NCBI GenBank assembly: GCA_003963455.1
Contig: RXJA01000019.1
Coordinates: 1 to 64,000 of the forward strand
Reading direction: 5' to 3'
Length of the DNA: 64,000 nt
Source: Hyphomicrobiales bacterium
Lineage (GTDB): Bacteria > Pseudomonadota > Alphaproteobacteria > Rhizobiales > Rhizobiaceae
Shown here: positions 41,402 through 50,597 of the stretch, piece by piece
How the letters are laid out: each line of letters starts with the position of its first letter
Position numbering within the stretch: position 1 is the first letter of the stretch
Notes under the pieces: generated by a model
The model's database searches: none
What the model saw: the letters and a program-made list of their open reading frames with translations, nothing else
What the model was told of the DNA's origin: nothing
Made by a program: the position numbers and the translations under genes

Positions 41402-43537
41402 CTATTCCGCGGCGTCGAGGTGACGACGCTCCTCGATGTCGGCATCGTCGGATGCGGTCCCCTCGCCTTTCGCCTCCTCCGTCAGGAATGCCGGCAGGTC
41501 GGCGTCGGCGTTTTCCACCGCGTTGTCGTCGACAACATCGGCAGCATCGTCGCCCTCTCCTGCAGGCGCCTGATCGAGGGCGAGACGCAGCGGCTCGGGC
41601 AGCCATCCGCTGCCTTCGAGCAAGCGGGCCGCTTCGCGGGCCATGTCAGCCTTCTTGAGGTGATCGATGAGCTGCGCGGACTGTTCGCCCTTCGCCTCCC
41701 GGACCGCCTGCAGAATATGCGCCTTGGTCACGCGGCCGAGATAGTTGTCGACCGTCGGCGCCCAGCCTGCGTCGGCCATGTCGAAACTGATCGAATGAGC
41801 GAGCTGATCGGCATGGGCGATCGCCGCGGGCCGCCGGTTCCACGGCTGCACGACGGCATTGAGCGATAGCGAGACGCAATGCGCAAACAGCGCCTGCCGG
41901 CTGGCCTCGTCGAGAGCGACCAGATAGTTCCAGAGCTCCGCTGAGTTCTTCGGCAGATCGTGGCCCCACGCTTCATGACGCTGTTCGATCTCCTTCGCCC
42001 AGACGGTGTCGCCCAACCCTTGCGTCTGACCGAACTTCGCGCTCTGCATCGTGACCTCGAGGCAGGAGTCGGAGCCGTAGACGAAGAAGGTCTTCAGCAC
42101 GAAGACATGCAGGGCAGCGACGAAGGCCATGACCGGATCTGCCGCAAGCGCGTTCCTGAGCGCGATTGTGCGGGCCGCCGTCAGGTCCTCGATAACGCGG
42201 TCGGAGAGCGGGCGAACCTTGTCGTCCTCCTCTTCCGCCGTCCCGACGGCAACGGGCTTGCCGTTGACCGAGATGCCGCCAGATTCCGAAGCCCCATCTG
42301 CATCGCCATCGTCGTGATCCCCGGCATCGGCGTCATCGGCGTCGCCGACCGGCTCGTCTTCCGGCCGAACGAAGCCACGCTCGATCTTCAGCTCGCCGAC
42401 GGCGCCGAGCGAGATGAAGACGCCGCCGCGTGCAACCTCTTGCCGGTCGAAGACATGAGGCCGATCATTCAGCCGGTCCAGCTCATTGCCGAGTTCCTCG
42501 AGCCGAGATTCTGTTTCCTCGGAATAGTCTTCTGCCTCGGCATACTCCGCGTCGAGCTTGTCATATTCAGCCTTGACCTCGTCATGGCGGGCAAGCTCAT
42601 CGGCGCTGAGCTCCGCGCGCTCGCCATAGAAGCGGCGCAGCCCCGATGTATGGCCGTATGGGAAGTCGATTGCGGCATCGACCCACTTCCAGCCCTCCTC
42701 GGCTTTCAGCGCCTCGGCGTCGGACTTCAGCTTCTCGAACACGAGCTGCTCGAGAAGCGCCGGATCCTGGAGCCATCCGCCCTGGTCCTGTTCGAACAGG
42801 TCGCGCATGACGACACCGCCGGCGGCCTCGTAAGCCTCGATCCCGACATAGACCGCGCGGCGATCTGCGGCACGGATCGCTGTTTCGGTCAGGAGCCGGC
42901 GGATGTAATACGGCTCGCGGACGGGCGATCGCGAGACCGTATCCCAGACCTGTTCCTGGCGAACGTGATCGTTGGTGATGGAAAAGGCCATCACCTGCTC
43001 AAGTTTCATTTCGTCGTTCGCGTAGAGATCGAGCAGGCGCGGCGAGACCGACGCCAGCCGTAAGCGCTGGCGCACCGTCGAGACCGACACGAAATAGCGC
43101 GCAGCAATTTCCTCCTCGCCGAGACCCTGCAGATGCAAGGTCTGGAATGCCCGGAACTGGTCGAGCGGATGGAGTTGGAGGCGATGGACGTTTTCGGCAA
43201 GCGAATCGTCCTCAGCTGAGGTCGACCCGCCGCGCTTGACGATGCAGGGTATCGGTTCCGTCTTCGCCATCCGCTTCTGCTTGATCAGCAGTTTGAGCGC
43301 ACGATAGCGCCGGCCGCCGGCGGGCACTTCATAGCGGCCGGTTTCCTCTTCCTCGTCACCGAGGATCGGCCGCACATTCAGGCTCATGAGAAGCCCGCGA
43401 AGGGCGATGTCGTTGGCGATATCCTCTATCGAAACACCTGCCTTGATGTTGCGCACGTTCCTCTGTGAGAGTTCGAGCTTGTCAAAGGGAATGTCCTGCG
43501 ATCGGTCGAGGGTTATCTTCTGAATGGCTTTTGTCAT
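41402..43537 (-). CDS. Large ParB/Spo0J-domain nuclease-like protein
   Basis: 711 residues. The ParB N-terminal domain occupies about 10-130 (IPFDKLELSQRNVRNIKAGV, VPAGGRRYRALKLLI, SLAENVHRLQLHPLDQFRAF). A helix-turn-helix follows (EEIAARYFVSVSTVRQRLRL). The long C-terminal part is acidic, with coiled-coil and a low-complexity aspartate-rich stretch. Such large ParB proteins are distinct from RepB partners and are common in plasmid accessory modules; GERR-like chemistry (GGRRYRA) hints at the CTP-binding motif of ParB. The ATG at 43537 begins the conserved part. An 8-bp inverted repeat (GTAGCGGG/CCCGCTAC at 43549-43556 and 43587-43594) lies directly upstream. Confidence 0.85.
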   Translation of the reverse strand: MTKAIQKITLDRSQDIPFDKLELSQRNVRNIKAGVSIEDIANDIALRGLLMSLNVRPILGDEEEETGRYEVPAGGRRYRALKLLIKQKRMAKTEPIPCIVKRGGSTSAEDDSLAENVHRLQLHPLDQFRAFQTLHLQGLGEEEIAARYFVSVSTVRQRLRLASVSPRLLDLYANDEMKLEQVMAFSITNDHVRQEQVWDTVSRSPVREPYYIRRLLTETAIRAADRRAVYVGIEAYEAAGGVVMRDLFEQDQGGWLQDPALLEQLVFEKLKSDAEALKAEEGWKWVDAAIDFPYGHTSGLRRFYGERAELSADELARHDEVKAEYDKLDAEYAEAEDYSEETESRLEELGNELDRLNDRPHVFDRQEVARGGVFISLGAVGELKIERGFVRPEDEPVGDADDADAGDHDDGDADGASESGGISVNGKPVAVGTAEEEDDKVRPLSDRVIEDLTAARTIALRNALAADPVMAFVAALHVFVLKTFFVYGSDSCLEVTMQSAKFGQTQGLGDTVWAKEIEQRHEAWGHDLPKNSAELWNYLVALDEASRQALFAHCVSLSLNAVVQPWNRRPAAIAHADQLAHSISFDMADAGWAPTVDNYLGRVTKAHILQAVREAKGEQSAQLIDHLKKADMAREAARLLEGSGWLPEPLRLALDQAPAGEGDDAADVVDDNAVENADADLPAFLTEEAKGEGTASDDADIEERRHLDAAE

Positions 43538-43737
43538 GTCGTATCTCCGTAGCGGGCCGGCCGGAGCCTCTCTCCGAACCTCCAAACCCGCTACGAACGC
43601 CTCTCCCCCCTCTCCCTCCTACAGAGCCCGCTCCTCCCGGTCGCGCTGTCTGCGGAACTGGCGTCTCCCATCGAATGGCTCTAAGGAGACGCGGCAGCTT
43701 GCCCTTATCATCGCCATCGGCGAGCCGAAGCGCCTAT

Positions 43738-43990
43738 CGAGACGAAGCACTTCTATCCGTTCTATCTGTTGAGTCATGGCCACGTGAAATTGGCGCTGGC
43801 GATCGGCTTGCTCAAAGGCAAGTTCTGGGAGTATCCGGCGTCCTTTGTCGTGCTCTTTATTGCCTTACAGCTCAACCGTTCCTCCTACGCGCATGGCGTT
43901 GGCCGATCGTACTCACTGTCTTCGATGTCGTGGTGATGGGCCTGATCCGGTACGAATACAGTCTCGTGCGGCGTCACGTGCCCGCGAACC
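43738..43990 (+). pseudogene. Relic of a DUF2127 membrane protein
   Basis: HFYPFYLLSHGHVKLALAIG, LLKGKFWEYPASFVVLF and, after a frameshift near 43895, RWPIVLTVFDVVVMGLIRYE then YSLVRRH match the DUF2127 family pattern in order. The N-terminal membrane segment is missing. The frame change and truncation show that it is inactive. It abuts the ABC ATPase relic, so a deletion has fused two decayed genes at the edge of the transfer backbone. Confidence 0.7.
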
Positions 43991-43999
43991 GAGCAGCAT

Positions 44000-44563
44000 C
44001 AGCAGTGGCAAATCGACGTCGACGGCGTTGAACTCACCAACGATCTGAAGAAGATCGACGTGATCCGCCGCGAGATCGGTATGGTCTTCAGCACTTCAAT
44101 CTGTTCCCAAACTTGACGATCCTGAAACCCTGACGTTGGCGCCAATCTGGGTGCGCCAAATACGGCGTCGCGAGGCCGAAGAGATCGCCATGCATTATCT
44201 GGAGCGGGCGAAGATCACCGATCAGGCGCAGAAACATCCTGGCCCGCTGTCCGGCGGACAGCAGCAGCGCGTCGCAATCGCGCGCGCCCTCTGCATGAGC
44301 CCGAAGATCATGCTGTTCGACGAGCCGACCTCGGCGCTCGATCCGGAATGGTCAAGGAGGTGCTCGACACCATTGTCGCGCTGGCGGAGGACGGCATGAC
44401 CATGCTGTGCGTGACCCATGAGATGGGATTTGCCCGTCAGATCGCCGACCGCATCGTCTTCATGGACCAGGGCGCGATCGTAGAGATGAACCGCCCGGCC
44501 CAATTCTTCTCGCACCCGCGAAACCAGCGCAGCAAGCGGTTCCTTGCCCGAATCCTGAATTAG
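44000..44563 (+). pseudogene. Relic of an amino-acid ABC transporter ATPase (AapP/GltL-like)
   Basis: The pieces [85 protein letters not shown] and [20 protein letters not shown] follow the AapP/GltL order but require at least three frame changes (near 44085, 44115 and 44348). The Walker A region is absent. Each shift looks like loss of one or two bases from a normal coding sequence. It is a 5'-truncated pseudogene, unless the assembly is locally poor. Confidence 0.85.
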
Positions 44564-44989
44564 GCATCCGCTGGATAGGGATTGGCTGGTTGGCAGCGCC
44601 GCCGGCGTCGGGTATAGATTGGATAGAATGATGTCTGGCGAATTTCCACTCTTGGTGAGCGCTACTGCAGGAACCAAGAATGACCGGTATTGTAGCGCCG
44701 AATTAACCTAGTAAGAGAGACCGCCTGAAGTGTTCGGATTATTTCAAATAAACTGGGCCAAGATACGAGTGATAGCCAGAGAAAACTCGAGCTATCTCAA
44801 TAATTTGCTCGTAACATCCTTGAATAGGCCATCATATCCAAGGACTGCTCGTTGAATTCCTGTGACCAAGCCGCTGTTGGCTCGACACCATCCATCGCGA
44901 CGGGCGATTATCAACCTGACCTCACCTAAGTGTCTCGACCTCTTGCGGAGACCATGTCTGACTTGGGTCAGCACTTCCGACGCGACGCG
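44564..44989. other. No gene recognised
   Basis: About 425 bp between the ABC ATPase relic and the stop of the opine-dehydrogenase-like gene. It is more AT-rich than its surroundings, especially from 44680 to 44840, with stops in all frames. I see no family remnant, strong hairpin or repeat that I can name. It may be a junction between the transfer backbone and the catabolic cargo. Confidence 0.5.
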
Positions 44990-46060
44990 TCAGAATCCCT
45001 CACGCGAAAGGTGCGCGAGTTCCACATCTGACAATGCTTCGAGCCCAAGGGCAGGAAGAATATCGTTGTCCGCCTTCAGATCACGGCCATAAGCCGCCGA
45101 TAATAGGGAAACTCCGGACTCATGGAGTATCGCCGGTTTCCCGGTGATCTTGCCCAACAATACAGTCGGCAGCAGCCCGAACGGGACGTCCTCAAGAATA
45201 TAGCGGCTTTCGATGGTTGTCGGGCCAAAGCCACCGCGGCCTTGGCGGTCCATCTCCTGGTTCATCTCCGAAACACTTCCCGTCGGGACATGAAACGACA
45301 ACGAAAAATGCTCGTTGACGGTACGAACCGCGATACCGAAATGGGCGGCGATGGCCAAACGTTCAGTGTCTAAGGCTTCGATAAGGCGACCAACGGCGGG
45401 GGTAACGTTTCCCCCCTGGCTCCACCGCTCCGCCTTTTCCATGCGCGTCAGGTTGAGGAGCGCTATGCCCAGGTGATTTTGGGGGTTGAGGTTGCTGAGC
45501 GCTATCGCAAGCATACCATCGCGTTCAACGAAACGGTCGCCGAACAAGGTCGTGCACAGTTCGTGTCCCTCTCCTTGGTAACTGAAAGGCAACGTTGCAA
45601 CATCGAGCTTCTGGCGAATGTTGGCAACACGAATTTCGGCTAGCCCCTGCTGGCGACCGGTCAGCAGCGTTGTGCCCCAGACTACGATCGGCAACCTGAC
45701 CTTGCGCTCGGCAAGAAGCTTGGAAAGATACAGCGCCGAGAAGGAACTGTGGGAACTGATGATGACCGGCATGTCGTCAACCAGATGAGGCGCAGCGGCA
45801 TTCATCACCATCCTGTGGCCATAGGCCGGGAGCGCAATCACCACTACGTCCGCGTTGGTGACGGCATCTTTGCAGTCCTTGGCAATGCGAACCGGCACAG
45901 CTGCCTCGATGGCTCCCGTCGCTTTCAACAATTCGCCAGCAGCCAACGTCCTGGTGCGCTGTCCCGACGGTGACCAAAGCATTGGCGAGTGCCCGAATTC
46001 AGCCAAATACGCAGCAAGTCCATAAGCGATCGCTCCGGCGCCTAGAATACTCACACGCAT
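44990..46060 (-). CDS. NAD(P)-dependent opine (octopine/nopaline) dehydrogenase family protein
   Basis: 356 residues. N-terminal Rossmann fold with GAGAIAYGLAAYLAEFGH at 7-24 and VVVIALPAYGHRMVM. The C-terminal octopine/nopaline dehydrogenase domain has NLNPQNHLGIALLNLTRMEK, with the conserved N-x-x-x-H, and SRYILEDVPFGLLPTVLLGK. Enzymes of this family reductively join an amino acid to a keto acid or reverse the reaction when opines are catabolised. It is divergent from the LysR gene, 241 bp away, which probably controls it. The adjacent amino-acid transporter suggests an amino-acid-like substrate. Confidence 0.82.
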   Translation of the reverse strand: MRVSILGAGAIAYGLAAYLAEFGHSPMLWSPSGQRTRTLAAGELLKATGAIEAAVPVRIAKDCKDAVTNADVVVIALPAYGHRMVMNAAAPHLVDDMPVIISSHSSFSALYLSKLLAERKVRLPIVVWGTTLLTGRQQGLAEIRVANIRQKLDVATLPFSYQGEGHELCTTLFGDRFVERDGMLAIALSNLNPQNHLGIALLNLTRMEKAERWSQGGNVTPAVGRLIEALDTERLAIAAHFGIAVRTVNEHFSLSFHVPTGSVSEMNQEMDRQGRGGFGPTTIESRYILEDVPFGLLPTVLLGKITGKPAILHESGVSLLSAAYGRDLKADNDILPALGLEALSDVELAHLSREGF

Positions 46061-46301
46061 AATGTTCCTCCTGCAGGCTTCACGGTTCGATGACCATTGC
46101 TGTCATCAAGCTTCGTTTTTTCACAGCAAGGGGTTCCGCAAATTGGAACCACGTCTGCCGTCATCGACCGCTATCGATCAGGATTCCGTCCCCGAAGCCG
46201 GCAACTCCACCAAGGCCGCGGCGAAGATTCGAAGCCGCTTGACATATATCAAAAACGAATGGGATGATGTCAATCATACGGATTATGCATGTAGGGAGAG
46301 C

Positions 46302-47273
46302 ATGGAAACCCGCGACCTTCAGACCTTTCTTGCGGTTGCGGCCAGCGGCAGCATCACCAAGGCGGCTGATATGCTCGGGCGTTCTCAGCCGGCCGTCACA
46401 CGCACCATTCAGGATCTTGAGGCAGAACTCGGTTTCGAGTTGCTGCATCGGATCGGTCGACGGGTGCAACTTTCCGAAGAGGGCGTCGCCTTCGAGGAAG
46501 AAGCGCGGCGTTTGCTGATGTCATTTACCGAGCTTGCTGCTCGCGCAAAGATGATTGCCGCTGGTAAAGGACGAATCCTTCAGATCGCTACAACCGCCGC
46601 AATCGGCAACGGTTTGATCCCCTCAGCCTTGGCTGAGCTGAAAAATACGGAACTTCCGTATGAGACGCATGTTGGACATTTTCTGTCCTCGACCGTCGCT
46701 CAGGAAGTACGCAGCGGACGTGCCGAGATGGGATTTTCGAGCTTGCCGCTCGATACTCCTGGATTGGATGTCCTACGGCTTTATTCGGCGCCGGTCGTTG
46801 TCGCCCTGCACGAGGGTGATGCGCTGGCTGAGTTCGGTGTCGTTCCGCTATCGGCTTTCGCCGGTCGTCGGCTCGCCACGATACTCAACCCGCTGCGATT
46901 TCAATCGCACATCTCTCGGACAATGGCAGCGCGCGGCATCGAGACCGGTCCGGTCATCCGCACGAATACCGCCTCCAGCGCCCTGCTTATCGCGAACAAA
47001 ATAGGTGCCGCTGCGATTATTGATCCGCTCACGGCGTTTGGCCTGAGCCCCCCTGGCATCATCATTCGCCCCATCGATATCACCGTCCCATTCTACTGGG
47101 GCGTTCTGGTGGCCCAAAAGCGACCACTGCGCGCAGTTCCGCAGGCGTTGATGGAAGCGGTCGAAGCCGTCGCGGAACGGTCGATCGCCGGTTTCAATAG
47201 AATCGACCCGGCCATGGCTGGCCAACTGGTGACCGGTCCCGGATCAAGCATAAATTACGGAACTGGAATATGA
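46302..47273 (+). CDS. LysR-family transcriptional regulator
   Basis: 323 residues. The helix-turn-helix is at the N-terminus (LQTFLAVAASGSITKAADML, GRSQPAVTRTIQDLEAELGF, ELLHRIGRRVQLSEEG). The effector domain follows with SAPVVVALHEGDALAEFGVV. The ATG at 46302 has AGGGAGAG upstream and begins the family; the frame is open from 46062 without resemblance. It is divergent from the opine-dehydrogenase-like gene and overlaps the next gene's start as ATGA, so it is the first gene of the monooxygenase/transporter operon and probably its regulator. Confidence 0.9.
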   Translation: METRDLQTFLAVAASGSITKAADMLGRSQPAVTRTIQDLEAELGFELLHRIGRRVQLSEEGVAFEEEARRLLMSFTELAARAKMIAAGKGRILQIATTAAIGNGLIPSALAELKNTELPYETHVGHFLSSTVAQEVRSGRAEMGFSSLPLDTPGLDVLRLYSAPVVVALHEGDALAEFGVVPLSAFAGRRLATILNPLRFQSHISRTMAARGIETGPVIRTNTASSALLIANKIGAAAIIDPLTAFGLSPPGIIIRPIDITVPFYWGVLVAQKRPLRAVPQALMEAVEAVAERSIAGFNRIDPAMAGQLVTGPGSSINYGTGI

Positions 47274-48739
47274 GGCATATTCCCACCTCGGCAGCAACGA
47301 CGGGCCTCGCCGCACTCGAAGCACAGCTTGCGCAGGATCTCGAGTTTCTCGAGTTGCCCGCTAAGCCCTGGGTCCCCGAGCGTGTACATGAAGGCGCCCC
47401 GGTCCGTGACGTCGTTATCGTTGGAGCCGGCATGTGCGGGCTTGCCGCCACGGCAAAGCTGGTGCTGACCGGGATCACCAATGTCGTTGCCTACGATGCG
47501 GCTCCAGCCGGGCTCGAAGGACCATGGGTAACGTTTGCACGCATGCAAACGCTTCGGTCGCCGAAATCCCTGAACGGTCCGTCGCTAGGCTTGCCGCAGC
47601 TTACGTTCCGCGCCTGGTTCACGGCACAATGGGGCGTCGAGGCCTGGCAGGCGCTGGATAAAATCCCCAAGGGCCAGTGGATGGACTATCTCGTCTGGTA
47701 CCGCAGGGTTCTTGCCCTGCCGGTGCGCAACAGCGTGCGCATGACCGGCGTCGTGCCCGTTGGCGATCTGATTGCGATCGATATCGAGGGCGCGGAAACC
47801 GGCCGGGTTCTTACCCGTCATCTTGTTCTGGCCACAGGCCGGTCCGGTCTCGGCGGTTTTGCCGTGCCCGATTTCCTCAGCGGCATCGATCGCGCCTATT
47901 GGGCTCATTCTGCCGACGACATCGATTTCGACGCGCTGAAAGGTAAACGCGTGGCCGTTATCGGCGCGGGTGCGTCTTCCATGGACAACGCCGCAACGGC
48001 GCTCGAGGCGGGCGCCGGCTCTGTCGACATGTTGATCCGGCGCAAGGAAATGCCACGCATCAACAAGCTGACCGGCATCGGCAGCCAGGGCGTCGTGCTC
48101 GGCATGCATCACCTGCCCGATGCCTGGAAGTGGAAATTCTTCGACTACACCGCCTCGACCCAGACGCCGCCGCCGCGTTCTTCGACGCTCCGCGTATCTC
48201 GTCACTCGAATGCCCGGTTCCTTCTCGACTGCGGCATTGTCGCCGTAAAAGAACATGCAGGAGGCTTGCTCGTTGAAACCACGCAAGGGCCGATGCGCTA
48301 CGATTTCATGATCGCGGCAACCGGCTTTTCAAACGACTTCAACGACCGCCCGGAGCTTGCAGCACTCGCCCCGCATATCCGCACCTGGTCGGATGGCCGA
48401 TATACGCCGGATATGGGGCCGCCGCGTGCCGGCATGTTGGAGGCGCCGGATCTCGGCCGCGCCTTCGAGTTTCGCGAACGCGTCCTCGGTTCGTGCCCGA
48501 TGCTCGCGCATATCCACTGCTTCAACGATGCCGCCATGCTGACCCATGGCAAGGTCTCGGGCGATATCCCAGCCGTCAGCGCCGGTGCCGACCGTCTCGT
48601 CCGAGGCATTACCGCATCGCTCTTTGCCGAAGATGTCGAAACCCACTTCGCCAATCTGATCGCTTATGACACTCCCGAACTTCTGGGAGACGAATGGGCC
48701 GATTCAACACCTCTGCTAGAGAAGGAGGCCGTGCAGTGA
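47270..48739 (+). CDS. FAD/NAD(P)-binding monooxygenase-like protein
   Basis: 489 residues with two dinucleotide folds: FAD site VIVGAGMCGLAATAKL near 49-64 and NAD(P) site VAVIGAGASSMDNAATALEA near 226-245, plus the ATGFSNDFNDRPEL segment typical of flavin-containing monooxygenases near 358-371. It would oxidise a small substrate with NADPH and oxygen. The start overlaps the lysR stop and the stop overlaps the CMD gene. I recall that FAD proteins of this kind occur with the CMD/AhpD pair (Avi_7170 and Avi_7169 families) and an ABC importer in Agrobacterium and Rhizobium. The substrate is unknown. Confidence 0.85.
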   Translation: MRHIPTSAATTGLAALEAQLAQDLEFLELPAKPWVPERVHEGAPVRDVVIVGAGMCGLAATAKLVLTGITNVVAYDAAPAGLEGPWVTFARMQTLRSPKSLNGPSLGLPQLTFRAWFTAQWGVEAWQALDKIPKGQWMDYLVWYRRVLALPVRNSVRMTGVVPVGDLIAIDIEGAETGRVLTRHLVLATGRSGLGGFAVPDFLSGIDRAYWAHSADDIDFDALKGKRVAVIGAGASSMDNAATALEAGAGSVDMLIRRKEMPRINKLTGIGSQGVVLGMHHLPDAWKWKFFDYTASTQTPPPRSSTLRVSRHSNARFLLDCGIVAVKEHAGGLLVETTQGPMRYDFMIAATGFSNDFNDRPELAALAPHIRTWSDGRYTPDMGPPRAGMLEAPDLGRAFEFRERVLGSCPMLAHIHCFNDAAMLTHGKVSGDIPAVSAGADRLVRGITASLFAEDVETHFANLIAYDTPELLGDEWADSTPLLEKEAVQ

Positions 48740-49218
48740 TCGACGCAATGGATAAGGCGGCCGGTCTTTCACCGGAAGATGCCCTTTTCGCAACGCGGCG
48801 GTTTCGACCCGAATTCGTCCAAGGGGCGGAGGAATGTCGCCTCTCCGTACTGCGTCCGGCAAACGACCAAGGGCTGGCGCCGAATTTGCGAGTTGCTCTG
48901 GCCCGTCGGATGGCCGCCCTGAATGCTGATCCCATTCTGATGGCCGAATATGATGTGCAACTGGCCCAGCTTGGTCCGACGGAGCAGCTCCTGGCATTGG
49001 CTCGGGGAGAAACGGATCTCGAGGAGCCCTTGGCGACCATCGCGAGACATGTCGACCTGATCACGCTGACGCCAAAAAACGCAGAGGCGAGCCACATCGT
49101 GCTGTTGGCGCGGGCGGGGTTAAGCAACCCTCAAATCGTCGCGCTCTCCGAACTGATTGCCTTTGTGAACTTCCAGACACGGGTCGCGACCGGCTTGCGG
49201 TTGATGAGGTCGGTATGA
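48736..49218 (+). CDS. CMD-domain protein (Avi_7170-like)
   Basis: 160 residues. The start is GTG at 48736, overlapping the preceding stop, or ATG at 48748. It is helical (HVDLITLTPKNAEASHIVLL, ARAGLSNPQIVALSELIAFV, NFQTRVATGLRLM) and resembles the carboxymuconolactone-decarboxylase-domain family that I recall as Avi_7170, lacking the CxxC pair of active AhpD enzymes. It directly precedes an AhpD-like gene that retains the CxxC. The two may form a heteromer with thiol-dependent peroxidase or reductase function. Confidence 0.72.
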   Translation: MIDAMDKAAGLSPEDALFATRRFRPEFVQGAEECRLSVLRPANDQGLAPNLRVALARRMAALNADPILMAEYDVQLAQLGPTEQLLALARGETDLEEPLATIARHVDLITLTPKNAEASHIVLLARAGLSNPQIVALSELIAFVNFQTRVATGLRLMRSV

Positions 49219-49778
49219 TTTCGTCGGTTCGCCTGAAGCCCCTGAATTGGCATCCCTACATCGCACCGGTCGAACTCTCCGAGGCCACGTCGGAACAGCT
49301 CGAAGCGATGAAGGTCACGCCCTCTGCCAAGAAAGTTTCGGAATATGTGCGCACCCTTGTGCACGATCCCGAGAGCTATCTTGCCCGCACCATCTTGTTC
49401 AACGCCATCATGTATGTCGAAGGCGGGCTTGCCCGTCCCGACCGCGAGCTTGGCGCCTTGGGTGCCTCGATCGTCAACGGCTGCAAATTCTGTGCCGTCG
49501 TCCACGCTCGCCGGCATGCGGAGTTGACCAAGAGCGATGGCGTGGTCACCGCGCTGTACCTGGACAAACCCGAAAAGCTTGGGCCGCGCGATGCGGCAAT
49601 CTACAGCTTTGCCTGTCGTCTGTCGGCGGCGCCGTCGGAAGCGACGGCAGACGACATCGCCGCGCTGCGATCCGTGGGCATGGATGACGCCGAGATCATC
49701 GATCTGATCCACGCCATATCGATCTTCGGCTGGGCAAACCGGCTGATGCACGTTCTAGGCCATGCGGAGAGCGCGTGA
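49215..49778 (+). CDS. AhpD-like alkylhydroperoxidase-domain protein (Avi_7169-like)
   Basis: 187 residues with the AhpD active site NGCKFCAVVHARRH: C90, C93 and H97. Flanking helices TILFNAIMYVEGGLARPDRE and DLIHAISIFGWANRLMHVLG are typical of this domain. It would carry out thiol-based peroxide or adduct reduction, perhaps protecting cells from products of the upstream monooxygenase. The start overlaps the CMD stop as ATGA, and the transporter ATPase gene follows after 54 bp. Confidence 0.82.
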   Translation: MISSVRLKPLNWHPYIAPVELSEATSEQLEAMKVTPSAKKVSEYVRTLVHDPESYLARTILFNAIMYVEGGLARPDRELGALGASIVNGCKFCAVVHARRHAELTKSDGVVTALYLDKPEKLGPRDAAIYSFACRLSAAPSEATADDIAALRSVGMDDAEIIDLIHAISIFGWANRLMHVLGHAESA

Positions 49779-49832
49779 TGACGTCGCGTATGTCCAGCCA
49801 GTCCGTCCCACACTTTGAAGGGCCAACCGGAA

Positions 49833-50573
49833 ATGCTTGAACTCAAAGATATAAAGCTGTCTTACGGAAGCACGCAGGTCCTGAACGGCGTCAATCTCTC
49901 GGTAAAGCGAGGTGACGTGGTGTCGATCATCGGCCCGAGCGGGACCGGCAAGACCACGCTGCTGAAATGCATCAACTACCTGGCCAAGCCGTCGTCAGGA
50001 ACCATCGCATTCGACCAGATTCGGATGGACTACCAGCGCGCCGACAAGACCGCTGTCCAGGCGATCCGGCTCCGAACCGCGATGGTCTTTCAGCAATTCA
50101 ATGTCTTCAAGAACATGACAGTCCTCCAGAACGTGATGGATCCGCTTGTCGTCGTGCAGCGCAAGTCCACGGACGAGGCGCGTGAAATCGCGCTGCGGGA
50201 GCTCGAACGGGTCGGCCTTTCGGCAAAATGGGACAGCTATCCGTCCCAGCTGTCGGGCGGCCAGCTCCAGCGCACCGGTATCGCACGTGCGCTGGCTCTT
50301 CGTCCCGACGTGATGCTCTTCGATGAGCCTACGTCATCGCTGGATCCTGAACTCGTCGGTGAAGTCCTGAAGGTGATCAAGGATGTCACGTCGTCAGGGA
50401 TCACTTCGCTTCTCGTGACCCACGAGATGCAATTCGCAAAGAACATCTCGAACCGGATCGTCTTCATGGATCGCGGCGTGGTTGCCGCCGACGGCAGTCC
50501 GGCTGAGATCTTCGATGCGCCTTCCAGCCCACGACTTGCACAATTCCTGCAGTCAGAACTCGCTTTTCAATAG
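49833..50573 (+). CDS. Polar amino-acid ABC transporter ATPase
   Basis: 246 residues of the GlnQ/HisP group: Walker A GPSGTGKTT near 33-41, Q-loop VFQQFNVFKNMT, ABC signature LSGGQLQRTGIARAL, Walker [15 protein letters not shown] and switch histidine LLVTHEMQFA. The ATG at 49833 begins the family; an in-frame TTG lies 18 bases earlier. It powers the importer formed by the two permeases and the binding protein encoded just downstream. Confidence 0.92.
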   Translation: MLELKDIKLSYGSTQVLNGVNLSVKRGDVVSIIGPSGTGKTTLLKCINYLAKPSSGTIAFDQIRMDYQRADKTAVQAIRLRTAMVFQQFNVFKNMTVLQNVMDPLVVVQRKSTDEAREIALRELERVGLSAKWDSYPSQLSGGQLQRTGIARALALRPDVMLFDEPTSSLDPELVGEVLKVIKDVTSSGITSLLVTHEMQFAKNISNRIVFMDRGVVAADGSPAEIFDAPSSPRLAQFLQSELAFQ

Positions 50574-50597
50574 CTCAACAAGAAGGGAACCAAAGAA

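Noticed and set aside
44564-44989. Open frame at 44792-44974 on the minus strand
   Set aside because: Sixty residues, no motif, AT-rich surroundings and no ribosome site; treated as non-coding.
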